A model generated the notes under the pieces. The model was not told where the DNA came from, ran no database searches, and saw nothing but the letters and a program-made list of their open reading frames with translations. Made by a program: the position numbers and the translations under genes. A stretch of DNA of 64,000 nt from Candidatus Gastranaerophilales bacterium (GTDB lineage: Bacteria > Cyanobacteriota > Vampirovibrionia > Gastranaerophilales > Gastranaerophilaceae), in contig CALVBU010000003.1 in the NCBI GenBank assembly GCA_944325875.1, positions 120,182-184,181 on the forward strand, in the 5' to 3' direction. This document shows, piece by piece, positions 45,956 to 53,300 of this stretch. The first letter of the stretch is position 1, and every line of letters begins with the position of its first letter.

Positions 45956-47626
45956 CTAAGAGCCCTTTTCAATCCAGCTCTTAATTTTGTCTGCAGCTTC
46001 TTCTCCATCTGAATCTGAAAGATTAGCTGACATATTTTCCAAAGTAGAAAGCATTTCTTCAGGAGAACGGATTGCAATATATTCTCTGTTCTGTTGTTCA
46101 AGCAATCCTTCTGCCAACTCTCTTTGTCTGTCTGATAGTTGAGCAGCTCTCATATTAACATCACTCAATTCTCTATCTTGTTCAGCTTCTTTTTGTCTTA
46201 AACGTTCAACTTCCATAGCATTAGCTTCCTGAATTTGACGAACTTTATCAGATACAGCTTTGAATACAACGATCAAACCAACCGCACTCAAAGCTACAGC
46301 AAGCCACCAAGGGTTACCACTTTCATCAGGTTTTGGAAGATTTACAGGTCTATCTGAAGCTAGGTATGGATCAACTGAATCTGAGAATGCAATTGATACA
46401 TTTTCAGGATTTACTTTTGGACTAGCAGCTTTTGCAACTAATGCTCTTAATTCTTCTACTGTAGTTTCAGCAGGAAGTGCACTTTTTTCCATTGTTACTG
46501 CTACTGAAATATCTTCTACCATACCAGGTTTTAAGTATTCATTTAACTGAGTTTTGCTAACTCCGTATTGAGTTTCTCTAGCAGAACGAGAATAGCTTCT
46601 ATCCTGACTAGAATCCATTCCTCCGCCAGCAATACCGTTTGGCAGATAAACACTAACAGCATTAACATTTTTGTTGCTGTCACGAGTTTGATCACCCAAA
46701 CCTTCAGTAAATGATTGTTCGTTAACTGAAGCTTTTCTTGTCGGATCATAATCTGTACTGTACTTCTCAGCAGGAGCTTGGCGTAAGAATGTACTTACTG
46801 TTGCAACATAATTACCTTTACCAATTAATCTATCTAATTGTAATTGGACTTTTTGCTGCATATATTTATCATTTTCTTCAATTCTAGCAAGCATTTCATC
46901 ACTTGCATTCATAATACTGTGATATACATTACCATTAGTATCTGAAATTGAAATATTCTCTGCTTCCAATCCAGAAACGCTTCCTAATAATAAGTTTGTA
47001 ATAGCTTTAACTTTCAACTGATCAAGTTTTGTACCAACAGGAACTACAAGCTGTACAGTTGCAGTAACTGGCTTTTGCATTGAAGTAAACATTGTCTGTT
47101 CTGGAATTGAAATAAATACAGAAGCATTATCTACTCCATCAATTCTTTTAATTAATCGAGAAAGTTCACCATTAATAGCACGGGTAAGTCTGATTTTTTT
47201 ATCTTCTTTTGTTGATGTAAAATCACCCTTATCAAAAACTTCCAAACCAACGTTTTGATCCATCAAACCACTTTGAACAATTGTCATAATTGCACGATCA
47301 CGTTGTTCTGTAGTACATTTTTTCTGACCGGTAGTACAATCACCTTTTTTCAAATAAATATTTGATTTTGTACCATCCAAACCTCTACTTGCTGCAATAC
47401 CTTCTTTGGCAAGTAAAGACTGTATTTCTAAAGCTTTACCTAAATTATCTGTAGTAAGAAGGTTTACATCTTCTTTAATCGGCTGTTCACTCATTTCGGT
47501 ACCATTTTTAGAACTGTTATTGGCACCTGCAATACTAATAGTTACTATAAATGCCAAGATAATAACAACAGCACCTATAATCCCATATAATAACGGTTTG
47601 TTTTGTAATATTTTTTGAAAGTCCAT
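45956..47626 (-). CDS. fliF: Flagellar MS-ring protein FliF
   Basis: 556 residues: N-terminal membrane helix (about 12-34), YscJ/FliF ring-building domains (RAINGELSRLIKRIDGVDNA, VFISIPEQ, AITNLLLGSVSGLEAENISI), a variable periplasmic middle, and a second membrane helix (about 437-458, WWLAVALSAVGLIVVFKAV). The cytoplasmic tail ends AADKIKSWIEKGS, resembling the FliG-binding end of FliF. The second half of the tail is a Glu/Gln coiled coil. Unusual Cys pair region near residues 98-105 (DCTTGQKKCTT). Confidence 0.92.
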   Translation of the reverse strand: MDFQKILQNKPLLYGIIGAVVIILAFIVTISIAGANNSSKNGTEMSEQPIKEDVNLLTTDNLGKALEIQSLLAKEGIAASRGLDGTKSNIYLKKGDCTTGQKKCTTEQRDRAIMTIVQSGLMDQNVGLEVFDKGDFTSTKEDKKIRLTRAINGELSRLIKRIDGVDNASVFISIPEQTMFTSMQKPVTATVQLVVPVGTKLDQLKVKAITNLLLGSVSGLEAENISISDTNGNVYHSIMNASDEMLARIEENDKYMQQKVQLQLDRLIGKGNYVATVSTFLRQAPAEKYSTDYDPTRKASVNEQSFTEGLGDQTRDSNKNVNAVSVYLPNGIAGGGMDSSQDRSYSRSARETQYGVSKTQLNEYLKPGMVEDISVAVTMEKSALPAETTVEELRALVAKAASPKVNPENVSIAFSDSVDPYLASDRPVNLPKPDESGNPWWLAVALSAVGLIVVFKAVSDKVRQIQEANAMEVERLRQKEAEQDRELSDVNMRAAQLSDRQRELAEGLLEQQNREYIAIRSPEEMLSTLENMSANLSDSDGEEAADKIKSWIEKGS

Positions 47627-47668
47627 TTCTTCCCCGGTCTGATTTTTTATAAATTACTACAATATATT

Positions 47669-48007
47669 CTACACCTGAATTTGCATAACTTTATCATACG
47701 CTTGAATGACTTTTCCGACTGCCTGTGTTGCAATATTAACACTTACTTCAGATTTTGCCATAGCTGTCATTACGTCGTGGATATCTATGTTTGTATTCCC
47801 TGACATAACATCCTTTAACAAATTATCAGGAGCATTCAATTCTGTATTAAAGTTTTCTACGAGCCCTGACAAAACTGTTTTAAAATCACCGGTCGCAGGA
47901 GTTTCCATTCTGTCCATTCTTGCAGAAGGCATTCCATATACTCCCGAATCAAGTTTTGTGTGCTGAATTCTATCTGGTAAATTATAGCTCGGATAAAAAC
48001 TGCTCAT
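47669..48007 (-). CDS. fliE: Flagellar basal body protein FliE
   Basis: 112 residues; the C-terminal half fits FliE (NIDIHDVMTAMAKSEVSVNI, GKVIQAYDKVMQIQV). FliE links the MS ring to the rod. It starts the fliE-fliF-fliG-like-fliH-flhA-yidD unit; AGGAGG sits before the ATG. The upstream deaminase has its own terminator at 48102-48137. Confidence 0.9.
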   Translation of the reverse strand: MSSFYPSYNLPDRIQHTKLDSGVYGMPSARMDRMETPATGDFKTVLSGLVENFNTELNAPDNLLKDVMSGNTNIDIHDVMTAMAKSEVSVNIATQAVGKVIQAYDKVMQIQV

Positions 48008-48101
48008 ATTTTATATTCCTCCTATTTTATTCTATCGCATTTTATCGGAATTTTTACAGTAATACGCACAAAAATCATCCGTTCGTACTAGAATTTCGGA
48101 C

Positions 48102-48137
48102 AAAAAAAGTACATATCATACCTACGATATGTACTTA
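48102..48137 (-). terminator. Intrinsic terminator between deaminase and fliE
   Basis: Minus-strand stem AAGTACATATC / GATATGTACTT with an 8-base loop and a T7 run; ends the purH-like/deaminase unit. Confidence 0.85.
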
Positions 48138-48160
48138 ATGATTTTTTTTTATAAGTCTAA

Positions 48161-48607
48161 TTAAGCTTCATTCAATTCACGTCTAATATCATCAACTGTA
48201 ACATGAAGAACCGGTGAGTTCTCATCTTTTCTTAAAACTACAGCTTTAATTCCCGACTGAACAATAAATCTTTTACATAAAATACAAATAAAGTTATGCC
48301 CCCAAATATACATAGTAGCATCTTTACATCTATCTTGCCCAGCTTGGATTATTGCATTTTGTTCTGCGTGAATAGAACGGCAAGTCTCATAGCAAGTACC
48401 GGATTTAATATTATGTTTTATACGGTAACATTCACCACGTTCTGCACAAGATTCCACTTTTGATGGTGTTCCATTATATCCTGTTGCCTTAATTTTTTTA
48501 TCTTCTCCAACAATTACAGCTCCAACCTGAGCTCTTATACAGTTAGAACGACTAGCACAGGTCTTTGCAAGATCTAAAAAATAATCTTCCCACGACTTAA
48601 TTTCCAT
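48161..48607 (-). CDS. dCMP deaminase family protein (ComEB-like)
   Basis: 148 residues with the zinc motif CRSIHAEQNAIIQAG and a downstream ICILCKRFI pair, plus an extra Cys cluster (CAERGECYRIKHN) typical of dCMP deaminases. It converts dCMP to dUMP for dTTP synthesis; in competent bacteria the gene is known as comEB. SD AAGGAG. Starts 4 bases after the AICAR transformylase-like gene. Confidence 0.92.
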   Translation of the reverse strand: MEIKSWEDYFLDLAKTCASRSNCIRAQVGAVIVGEDKKIKATGYNGTPSKVESCAERGECYRIKHNIKSGTCYETCRSIHAEQNAIIQAGQDRCKDATMYIWGHNFICILCKRFIVQSGIKAVVLRKDENSPVLHVTVDDIRRELNEA

Positions 48608-48611
48608 AAAT

Positions 48612-49610
48612 CTAACTCCTTGAGTTCTTAACTCCGGTCATAATCATTGCGATATTATACTTATTAGCAAGAGCAATAATATCTGAATCTTTAGCAGATC
48701 CGCCCGGTTGAATTATCAAAGAAATTCGACCTTGAGCTGCTGCATAAATTCCATCAACCGTTGGCAAAGTATTATCAAGAACCATAACTGCATCTTTTGA
48801 AGTATCGCAAGCTGCATTTAACGCTTGCTCAACCCCTGCCACAGGATTCAAATGTCCTTGAGAGATTGCTACAGTTTTAAAATTATTAGCAATTACAATA
48901 GAATTTGTTCTTGCATATTTTGAAACTTTCCAAGCAAATACGCCATCTTCAATCTGTTCTTTTGTAGGTTTAGCTTTTGTAACTATTTTAAATGATTGAA
49001 CAGGTAATTCACTCTTATTAAAATCCTGAACCAAAGTTCCAAATGGCGTAATCTTAACGATTTTATGCATATACGCTTTAAATCTGTTTAGCGGAGTATT
49101 TAATTTGACAATCTTTAAAAATAGATTACTGCGAAGTAAATTAAAGGCTTCTTCATCAAAATCCGGAGCAACAACAACTTTCACAGCCATAGAATTAATA
49201 TGTTTAGCAACCTCAAAATCAATTTTCTGAGAAAACCCAATAGTTCCAAAAAATGAAGCTATAGGGTCACAATCAAAAGCTTTATTATAAGCTTCTTCAA
49301 TAGTACGACCCAATGCAACTCCACAAGGCATTGAATGCTGAACAATTGCAACAGCATTTACGTCAAAGAATTCACTTATAATATTTGTCACTTCAACGAC
49401 ATTATTCATTTCATTATAAGAAAGTTCTTTCCCGTCAATCACTTCATAATCAACCATTTGTGGAGATTTATAAAGTTCTGCTGCTTGCTGAGGATTTTCA
49501 CCATACATCAAGTCTCTAAAAGTTCCAAACTCGTATTCATCCTTTTTATACCAATCGTTTTGATTTTCTTCAGAGTTTTCAAAAATTCTGATATTAATTC
49601 TTTTTGCCAT
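48612..49610 (-). CDS. Stand-alone AICAR transformylase-domain protein (PurH C-terminal type)
   Basis: 332 residues, all from the transformylase half of PurH: MYGENPQQAAELY, ELSYNEMNNV, MPCGVALG and LPTVDGIYAAAQGRISLIIQ plus PGGS. The N-terminal IMP cyclohydrolase domain is absent. The catalytic KHxNPCG motif reads QHSMPCG, with Lys replaced by Gln, and the usual GQxSRVDS segment reads SQGHLNPVAG. It may be a divergent enzyme or a paralogue with another job. A canonical purH elsewhere would favour the second view. Confidence 0.78.
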   Translation of the reverse strand: MAKRINIRIFENSEENQNDWYKKDEYEFGTFRDLMYGENPQQAAELYKSPQMVDYEVIDGKELSYNEMNNVVEVTNIISEFFDVNAVAIVQHSMPCGVALGRTIEEAYNKAFDCDPIASFFGTIGFSQKIDFEVAKHINSMAVKVVVAPDFDEEAFNLLRSNLFLKIVKLNTPLNRFKAYMHKIVKITPFGTLVQDFNKSELPVQSFKIVTKAKPTKEQIEDGVFAWKVSKYARTNSIVIANNFKTVAISQGHLNPVAGVEQALNAACDTSKDAVMVLDNTLPTVDGIYAAAQGRISLIIQPGGSAKDSDIIALANKYNIAMIMTGVKNSRS

Positions 49611-49723
49611 AAATACCTCGTTAACATATTCAAAGTTACCATAAAAAGCATTTTTATTTCAAGTTGAATATTTCAAACACTTAGTATTTTGTAACCATAT
49701 ATACACAATTCAAACGCTTTTTG

Positions 49724-49752
49724 TTGAAATAATTTTTTGTCTTTAATATAAT
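49724..49752 (+). promoter_or_regulatory. Promoter of the 49787 gene
   Basis: TTGAAA (49724-49729), 17-base spacer, TATAAT (49747-49752), 34 bases before the chosen ATG. Confidence 0.7.
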
Positions 49753-49786
49753 TTTGTTGACAATAAAAGAAATAATAGAGGGAAAA

Positions 49787-50410
49787 ATGGCAACTAACAG
49801 AATGACAGAAGGTGTAGGTAAAAAAATTGTTGAAGCATTGAAACAACAATCAGATATTGAAATTACACCAGTAAAAGAAGATGATAGTTTTTCAACACCG
49901 GTATACGAAATACCTGAGAATGAAGTCATTCAACCTCAACAAAATATTCTTGCTGATGAAAATGAAAGTAGTTTGAACGAACAACATAGTGAACCTGTTC
50001 AACCATCATTTAATTTTGCAAATTCTCAAAATATCAACGAAACTTTTAATTCAACTTTAATGAGTTTCCAACAAAAAGAAAATATGCAAGCTATTGAAGA
50101 TTTTGAACTACCTCCAAATGTTGCAGTTCTAAAACAGCTTATCAACAAACTTCCTTCAGGAGTAACCAAACAAACCGGAGCTCAGATTATCAAACAAACT
50201 ATGGAAGCTCTTGGCATTTCAATGACAGGAGTTTTGCAGGAAGCTCAACAAGTTCAAGAAAGCCTTAATCAATCTGTTAGAGATTGTCAAACTAACATCT
50301 TGGAATATAAAAAACAGATTTCTATGCTTGAAACTCAAGCTCAAAAATATCAAAGACAATTTGCAACAGTCAACGATATCATAAGCTTATTTATTCAAAC
50401 CAGTAAGTAA
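49787..50410 (+). CDS. Unknown protein with C-terminal coiled coil
   Basis: About 207 residues from MATNRMTEGVGKKIVEALKQ; the ATG at 49787 follows AGAGGG by 5 bases, so the 11-codon upstream extension is rejected. The middle (about 40-105) is Asn/Gln/Pro/Glu-rich and probably disordered. The C-terminus is helical (VLKQLINKLPSGVTKQTGAQ, then a Gln/Glu coiled coil to the end). No membrane or signal segment. Convergent with a prepilin; function unknown. Confidence 0.72.
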   Translation: MATNRMTEGVGKKIVEALKQQSDIEITPVKEDDSFSTPVYEIPENEVIQPQQNILADENESSLNEQHSEPVQPSFNFANSQNINETFNSTLMSFQQKENMQAIEDFELPPNVAVLKQLINKLPSGVTKQTGAQIIKQTMEALGISMTGVLQEAQQVQESLNQSVRDCQTNILEYKKQISMLETQAQKYQRQFATVNDIISLFIQTSK

Positions 50411-50412
50411 TA

Positions 50413-51126
50413 TTAATAACTCACTTTATAAGGGTAATCATCTGGAATTTTCCAATTATTCATCTGAATTACAGCAGTGCAGAGATGATTATTACCGATA
50501 GTTTTGCTACAAGCATAGGAGCTATGAGTATACAAAGATTCTTTTTCCCCATCCCATCCAATTTTATAAGGCTCCGCCCCCTTATCATAATGATATTTAC
50601 AAGAAGCAGAAGTACAATTTGGATTATAGTAAAACATAAATGCACATTTACCTAAAGAGTCAAACCTTCCAGAATATTTTTTTAAGCAACGAACCGGATC
50701 TCCTGGATAAAAAATTAAATCAGAGATATAATCCCCTCTAGAAACTGCCATTGCACTACCGTCAGCAAAATATACCATAAAACGGCCTTCATCATTTAGT
50801 GTTTCTGTTTTTACAACTTTCATATATGGTCTTAAATATTTATTAAACCATCTTTCTTGGTTTGAAGATCCTGGTACAGGATTTCCATCTTTATCAAATT
50901 CTGCACCGTTTAAACCAGTCTCATACCAATCCTTTTTATCACCATAATCTACTTCAGCCATTTTTATTGCCTGATTTATCGCTGAATAAAATTTCATTAA
51001 TCTTGTCTCTACGACTCGATTATTATTTTTTTGTATTAATACAGGCAAAGTCATTGCAGCAACAATTCCAATTATTCCTAAGGTTATTAGCACTTCTGCT
51101 AACGTAAAAGCATTTCTCTTTTTCAT
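50413..51126 (-). CDS. Type IV prepilin-like protein with leader copy C
   Basis: 237 residues: MKKRNA, FTLAEVLITLGIIGIVAAMT, then LMKFYSAINQAIKMAEVDYG. The head has several Cys (VRCLKK, KCAFMFYYNPNCTSASCKYH, YACSKT, HLCTAV), and the C-terminus is WKIPDDYPYKVSY. SD GGAGGG precedes the ATG. It is tandem with the prepilin at 51436 and has its own promoter and leader. The two share the first 25 residues almost exactly but differ in the heads. Confidence 0.9.
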   Translation of the reverse strand: MKKRNAFTLAEVLITLGIIGIVAAMTLPVLIQKNNNRVVETRLMKFYSAINQAIKMAEVDYGDKKDWYETGLNGAEFDKDGNPVPGSSNQERWFNKYLRPYMKVVKTETLNDEGRFMVYFADGSAMAVSRGDYISDLIFYPGDPVRCLKKYSGRFDSLGKCAFMFYYNPNCTSASCKYHYDKGAEPYKIGWDGEKESLYTHSSYACSKTIGNNHLCTAVIQMNNWKIPDDYPYKVSY

Positions 51127-51345
51127 AATCCCTCCATTTATTTTTATTACTTGTTTTTCAAAAATTTATGCATCACAAATCACCGTGTCTTTTGGCACGG
51201 CTTACTTTTCTGCTCTTTTTCATCAAATCGGAGGTCTAAGTCGGAAACGCTTATCTTAACTGTTAGTCGGTAGCCCCCCCCCCCGAAATTATAGCTATTC
51301 GTGTTCTTTGCATACATCCTCCTTTTTGTTTGTATAATTATTATA
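51127..51345 (-). promoter_or_regulatory. Conserved prepilin leader, copy C
   Basis: -10 TATAAT (51340-51345) in the same ATATGTTATAAT context as copies B and D; the -35 (TTCAAA-like) is weak. SD, leader ORF and G11 (51274-51284) follow, with stop in CCGACTAACAGTTAAG, GCGTTTCCGACTTAGACCTC, and hairpin CCGTG/CACGG (51183-51200). The region after the hairpin is less conserved (GATTTGTGATGCATAAA). Gap 51127-51435 holds this leader and the hairpin at 51386-51413. Confidence 0.82.
51263..51313 (-). CDS. 16-residue leader peptide, copy C
   Basis: MQRTRIAIISGGGATD, the most divergent of the four, yet with identical length, G11-encoded Gly3 and stop position. GGAGG lies 4 bases before ATG. Confidence 0.62.
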   Translation of the reverse strand: MQRTRIAIISGGGATD

Positions 51346-51385
51346 ACATATTTTTATCAATTTTTGAAGTTTTTTAAATTTTATT

Positions 51386-51413
51386 ATGGACTGAGTTAAA
51401 AAACTCAGTCCAT
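51386..51413 (-). terminator. Strong hairpin after prepilin D, weak U tail
   Basis: Perfect 12-bp stem ATGGACTGAGTT / AACTCAGTCCAT with a 4-base loop, 23 bases after the prepilin stop and just before the copy C promoter. The following bases (AATAAAATTT) are AT-rich but not a T run, so it may act as an RNA-stabilising or imperfect terminator hairpin. Confidence 0.6.
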
Positions 51414-51435
51414 TCTTTAGTATACATTCAACTAT

Positions 51436-52134
51436 TTATTTGCATTTTGTCTTTCCAGTATAACTTAAATCCTTACACTTAAAATAATCCTTGTTTCCAT
51501 TTTCGATAAACCAATTTGTACAGGTATAACCATTCTTATCCAAACAGAAAGACTTGAAAATACTTTGCTTCAGAGCTACTGTATCATACCAGCCAGATGG
51601 TCGAATACCATTAATAGATTTAAAATAGTAAAAATAAAAGAAATCGTTACCCAATTGATTAGGTTTTTTCCAACCATTTAAATCTACATATATCTGAAAC
51701 CAACAGCCATCATTAGTGAACTGAAACATCATAATTGCACCATCAGGTAATAAAAAACTTGCTCTTGTAGTTGCATTAGCCCAAGTTGAATAATTTTCAC
51801 CAGTGGATGATTTATACATTACATTAGGAAAACATGATTTTAAATCCTCTTCACAAGTTTTTATTGATTTAAATTGCTCTTTATATCTTTCCATCAATAA
51901 CGTTGAATTTGTCTGCTGATCATCTGTCCATTCCCAACCTTCTACAGGTCCATATTCTTGTTCCAAGCTCAATGTTGCTTGCAGTAGTTGGGAATATATT
52001 TTCTTTAAATGAGTATAATCTGATTTGTCTTGATACTTTTGAATTAAAGTCGGTAATGTCATTGCCGCTACAATTCCGATTATTCCTAAGGTTATTAGCA
52101 CTTCTGCTAACGTGAAAGCATTTCTCTTTTTCAT
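51436..52134 (-). CDS. Type IV prepilin-like protein with leader copy D
   Basis: 232 residues: MKKRNA, FTLAEVLITLGIIGIVAAMT, then LKKIYSQLLQATLSLEQEYG. The head has the family phrase IYVDLNGWKKPNQLGNDFFYF and Cys near the end (FCLDKNGYTCTNW). It ends DLSYTGKTKCK, lacking the DYP signature. SD CGGAGG precedes the ATG. Upstream member of a tandem prepilin pair. Confidence 0.9.
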   Translation of the reverse strand: MKKRNAFTLAEVLITLGIIGIVAAMTLPTLIQKYQDKSDYTHLKKIYSQLLQATLSLEQEYGPVEGWEWTDDQQTNSTLLMERYKEQFKSIKTCEEDLKSCFPNVMYKSSTGENYSTWANATTRASFLLPDGAIMMFQFTNDGCWFQIYVDLNGWKKPNQLGNDFFYFYYFKSINGIRPSGWYDTVALKQSIFKSFCLDKNGYTCTNWFIENGNKDYFKCKDLSYTGKTKCK

Positions 52135-52377
52135 AAATCCTCCGTTTATATACTATTTTCTATTTTAACATTTTTTGCATCAAAAATCACCGTGACACTT
52201 GGCACGGCTTACTTTTCTGCTCTTTTCTTTACTTCGGAGGCCTAAGTCGGAAATGCTTACTCTAACTGTTAGTCGGCAGCCCCCCCCCCCGAAATCCTAT
52301 CTATATTAGCTTTTTGCATACATCCTCCTTCTTCTGTTAATTACATTCATTATAACATATAGCTCAGCAATTTACAA
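52135..52377 (-). promoter_or_regulatory. Conserved prepilin leader, copy D
   Basis: -35 TTGTAA (52372-52377), 17-base spacer, -10 TATAAT (52349-52354). Leader ORF with G11 (52280-52290), stop in CCGACTAACAGTTAG, the block GCATTTCCGACTTAGGCCTC, and hairpin CCGTG/CACGG (52190-52207). The bases after CCUCCG (AAG) extend pairing with AUUUCGGGGG by two or three pairs compared with copies A to C. The -35 lies in the loop of a 14-bp perfect inverted repeat. Confidence 0.83.
52269..52319 (-). CDS. 16-residue leader peptide, copy D
   Basis: MQKANIDRISGGGAAD. GGAGG lies 4 bases before ATG 52319; G11 supplies the three GGG codons; TAA at 52271-52269. Confidence 0.64.
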   Translation of the reverse strand: MQKANIDRISGGGAAD

Positions 52378-52392
52378 CTTGCTGAGCTATAT
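52357..52392. repeat. 14-bp perfect inverted repeat around the copy D promoter
   Basis: ATATAGCTCAGCAA / TTGCTGAGCTATAT with an 8-base loop, starting 7 bases after the 52399 gene stop. On the minus strand it can act as a transcript-end hairpin for that gene (no U run), and its loop holds the leader D -35. Confidence 0.75.
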
Positions 52393-52398
52393 TTAAAT

Positions 52399-52725
52399 CT
52401 ATTGATATGAAAATGCTTGTTGAATATTTTTATCGACTCTCGCTCGACAAGAATTATATTCTGTTTCGACCATTTTCAATTTAGTCTGATATTGAAGCAT
52501 TTGCTGTTCTAATTTTTGGTCTAACAATTTCAATTTAGCCTGACGCTGATTAAGAGTCTTAACTATCGGGTTGTCAGAGTCATAGTCATTACCGACTTGC
52601 ATTAAGTCATTACAAGATGTCATCAATTCTGAACGTGTCTGAGTAATTAATTGGATTTTGTATTCCAAATCCATTCTTACATTGTTCAGATACTGCATTC
52701 TAATTGTATCAACTATGAGACCCAT
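52399..52725 (-). CDS. Coiled-coil protein sharing an N-terminal motif with the 54162 protein
   Basis: 108 residues, almost all helical. Residues 1-34 align without gaps with the start of the 599-residue protein at 54162, with identical residues at M1, G2, R9, L13, E21, Y22, Q25, I27, Q29, R31 and L34. The rest (LNQRQAKLKLLDQKLEQQML) is a coiled coil. GAAGGA precedes the ATG. The shared motif may be an export or assembly signal. Family not recognised. Confidence 0.75.
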   Translation of the reverse strand: MGLIVDTIRMQYLNNVRMDLEYKIQLITQTRSELMTSCNDLMQVGNDYDSDNPIVKTLNQRQAKLKLLDQKLEQQMLQYQTKLKMVETEYNSCRARVDKNIQQAFSYQ

Positions 52726-52737
52726 TTTCTATTCCTT

Positions 52738-53010
52738 CTATCTTGTTTCGTTAAGGTTATTCCCTTTCAAGAAGCTATGTTGATTATTTTCCGCAATCAA
52801 CTGTTCCATTTTCTGAAACTGGTGTCTGTGATAATTCAATCTGTACTGAGCCATCTTTAATTTCTTTTTCATTGTCAAGAAATCTTTTAAACCTTCTACG
52901 ATAGAATTTATCAGAGCTTTGATAGGGCTTTTCCTTATCAGGAAATTCCTTGAATATATCAGGAAATCTATTATCCTTTTTATATTCATTACTAAAGTTT
53001 CTCGAAGCAT
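52738..53010 (-). CDS. Small basic helical protein, unknown
   Basis: 90 residues, chosen over the overlapping frame 52784-53059 because AAGGAG sits 4 to 5 bases before its ATG and its stop is 13 bases from the next start. Lys/Arg-rich with hydrophobic stretches (IDFLIYSRNFLI) and a coiled-coil-like end (MEQLIAENNQHS). Probably co-transcribed with the 52399 gene. Function unknown. Confidence 0.62.
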   Translation of the reverse strand: MLRETLVMNIKRIIDFLIYSRNFLIRKSPIKALINSIVEGLKDFLTMKKKLKMAQYRLNYHRHQFQKMEQLIAENNQHSFLKGNNLNETR

Positions 53011-53300
53011 TTTTCTCCTTACACTTTAGTTCTACATGTATATAAAAACATTCTGGCAAAAATTATTGCCTTTTTGTAAAGTTTTTTAACATGTTTTACT
53101 AAAGTGGTTATCTATTCACTCTTGACGTATCAGCACTTTCAGAATATGACATTTCATCACATTCCTTTTTATTTAACGGAAAGTTTGGCTGAAACTTTAA
53201 CGCAGAAAGTGTATGCGAAAACAATCCGCAATAAAATTTTACAATTCTTCCTGCTACACTACACACTATATTTTCTTTTGGGTTATATTTTCTCATAGTT

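Noticed and set aside
52784..53059. 91-residue minus-strand frame overlapping the 52738-53010 gene
   Set aside because: No SD at its ATG, and it overlaps the alternative, which has AAGGAG and tight spacing to the next gene.
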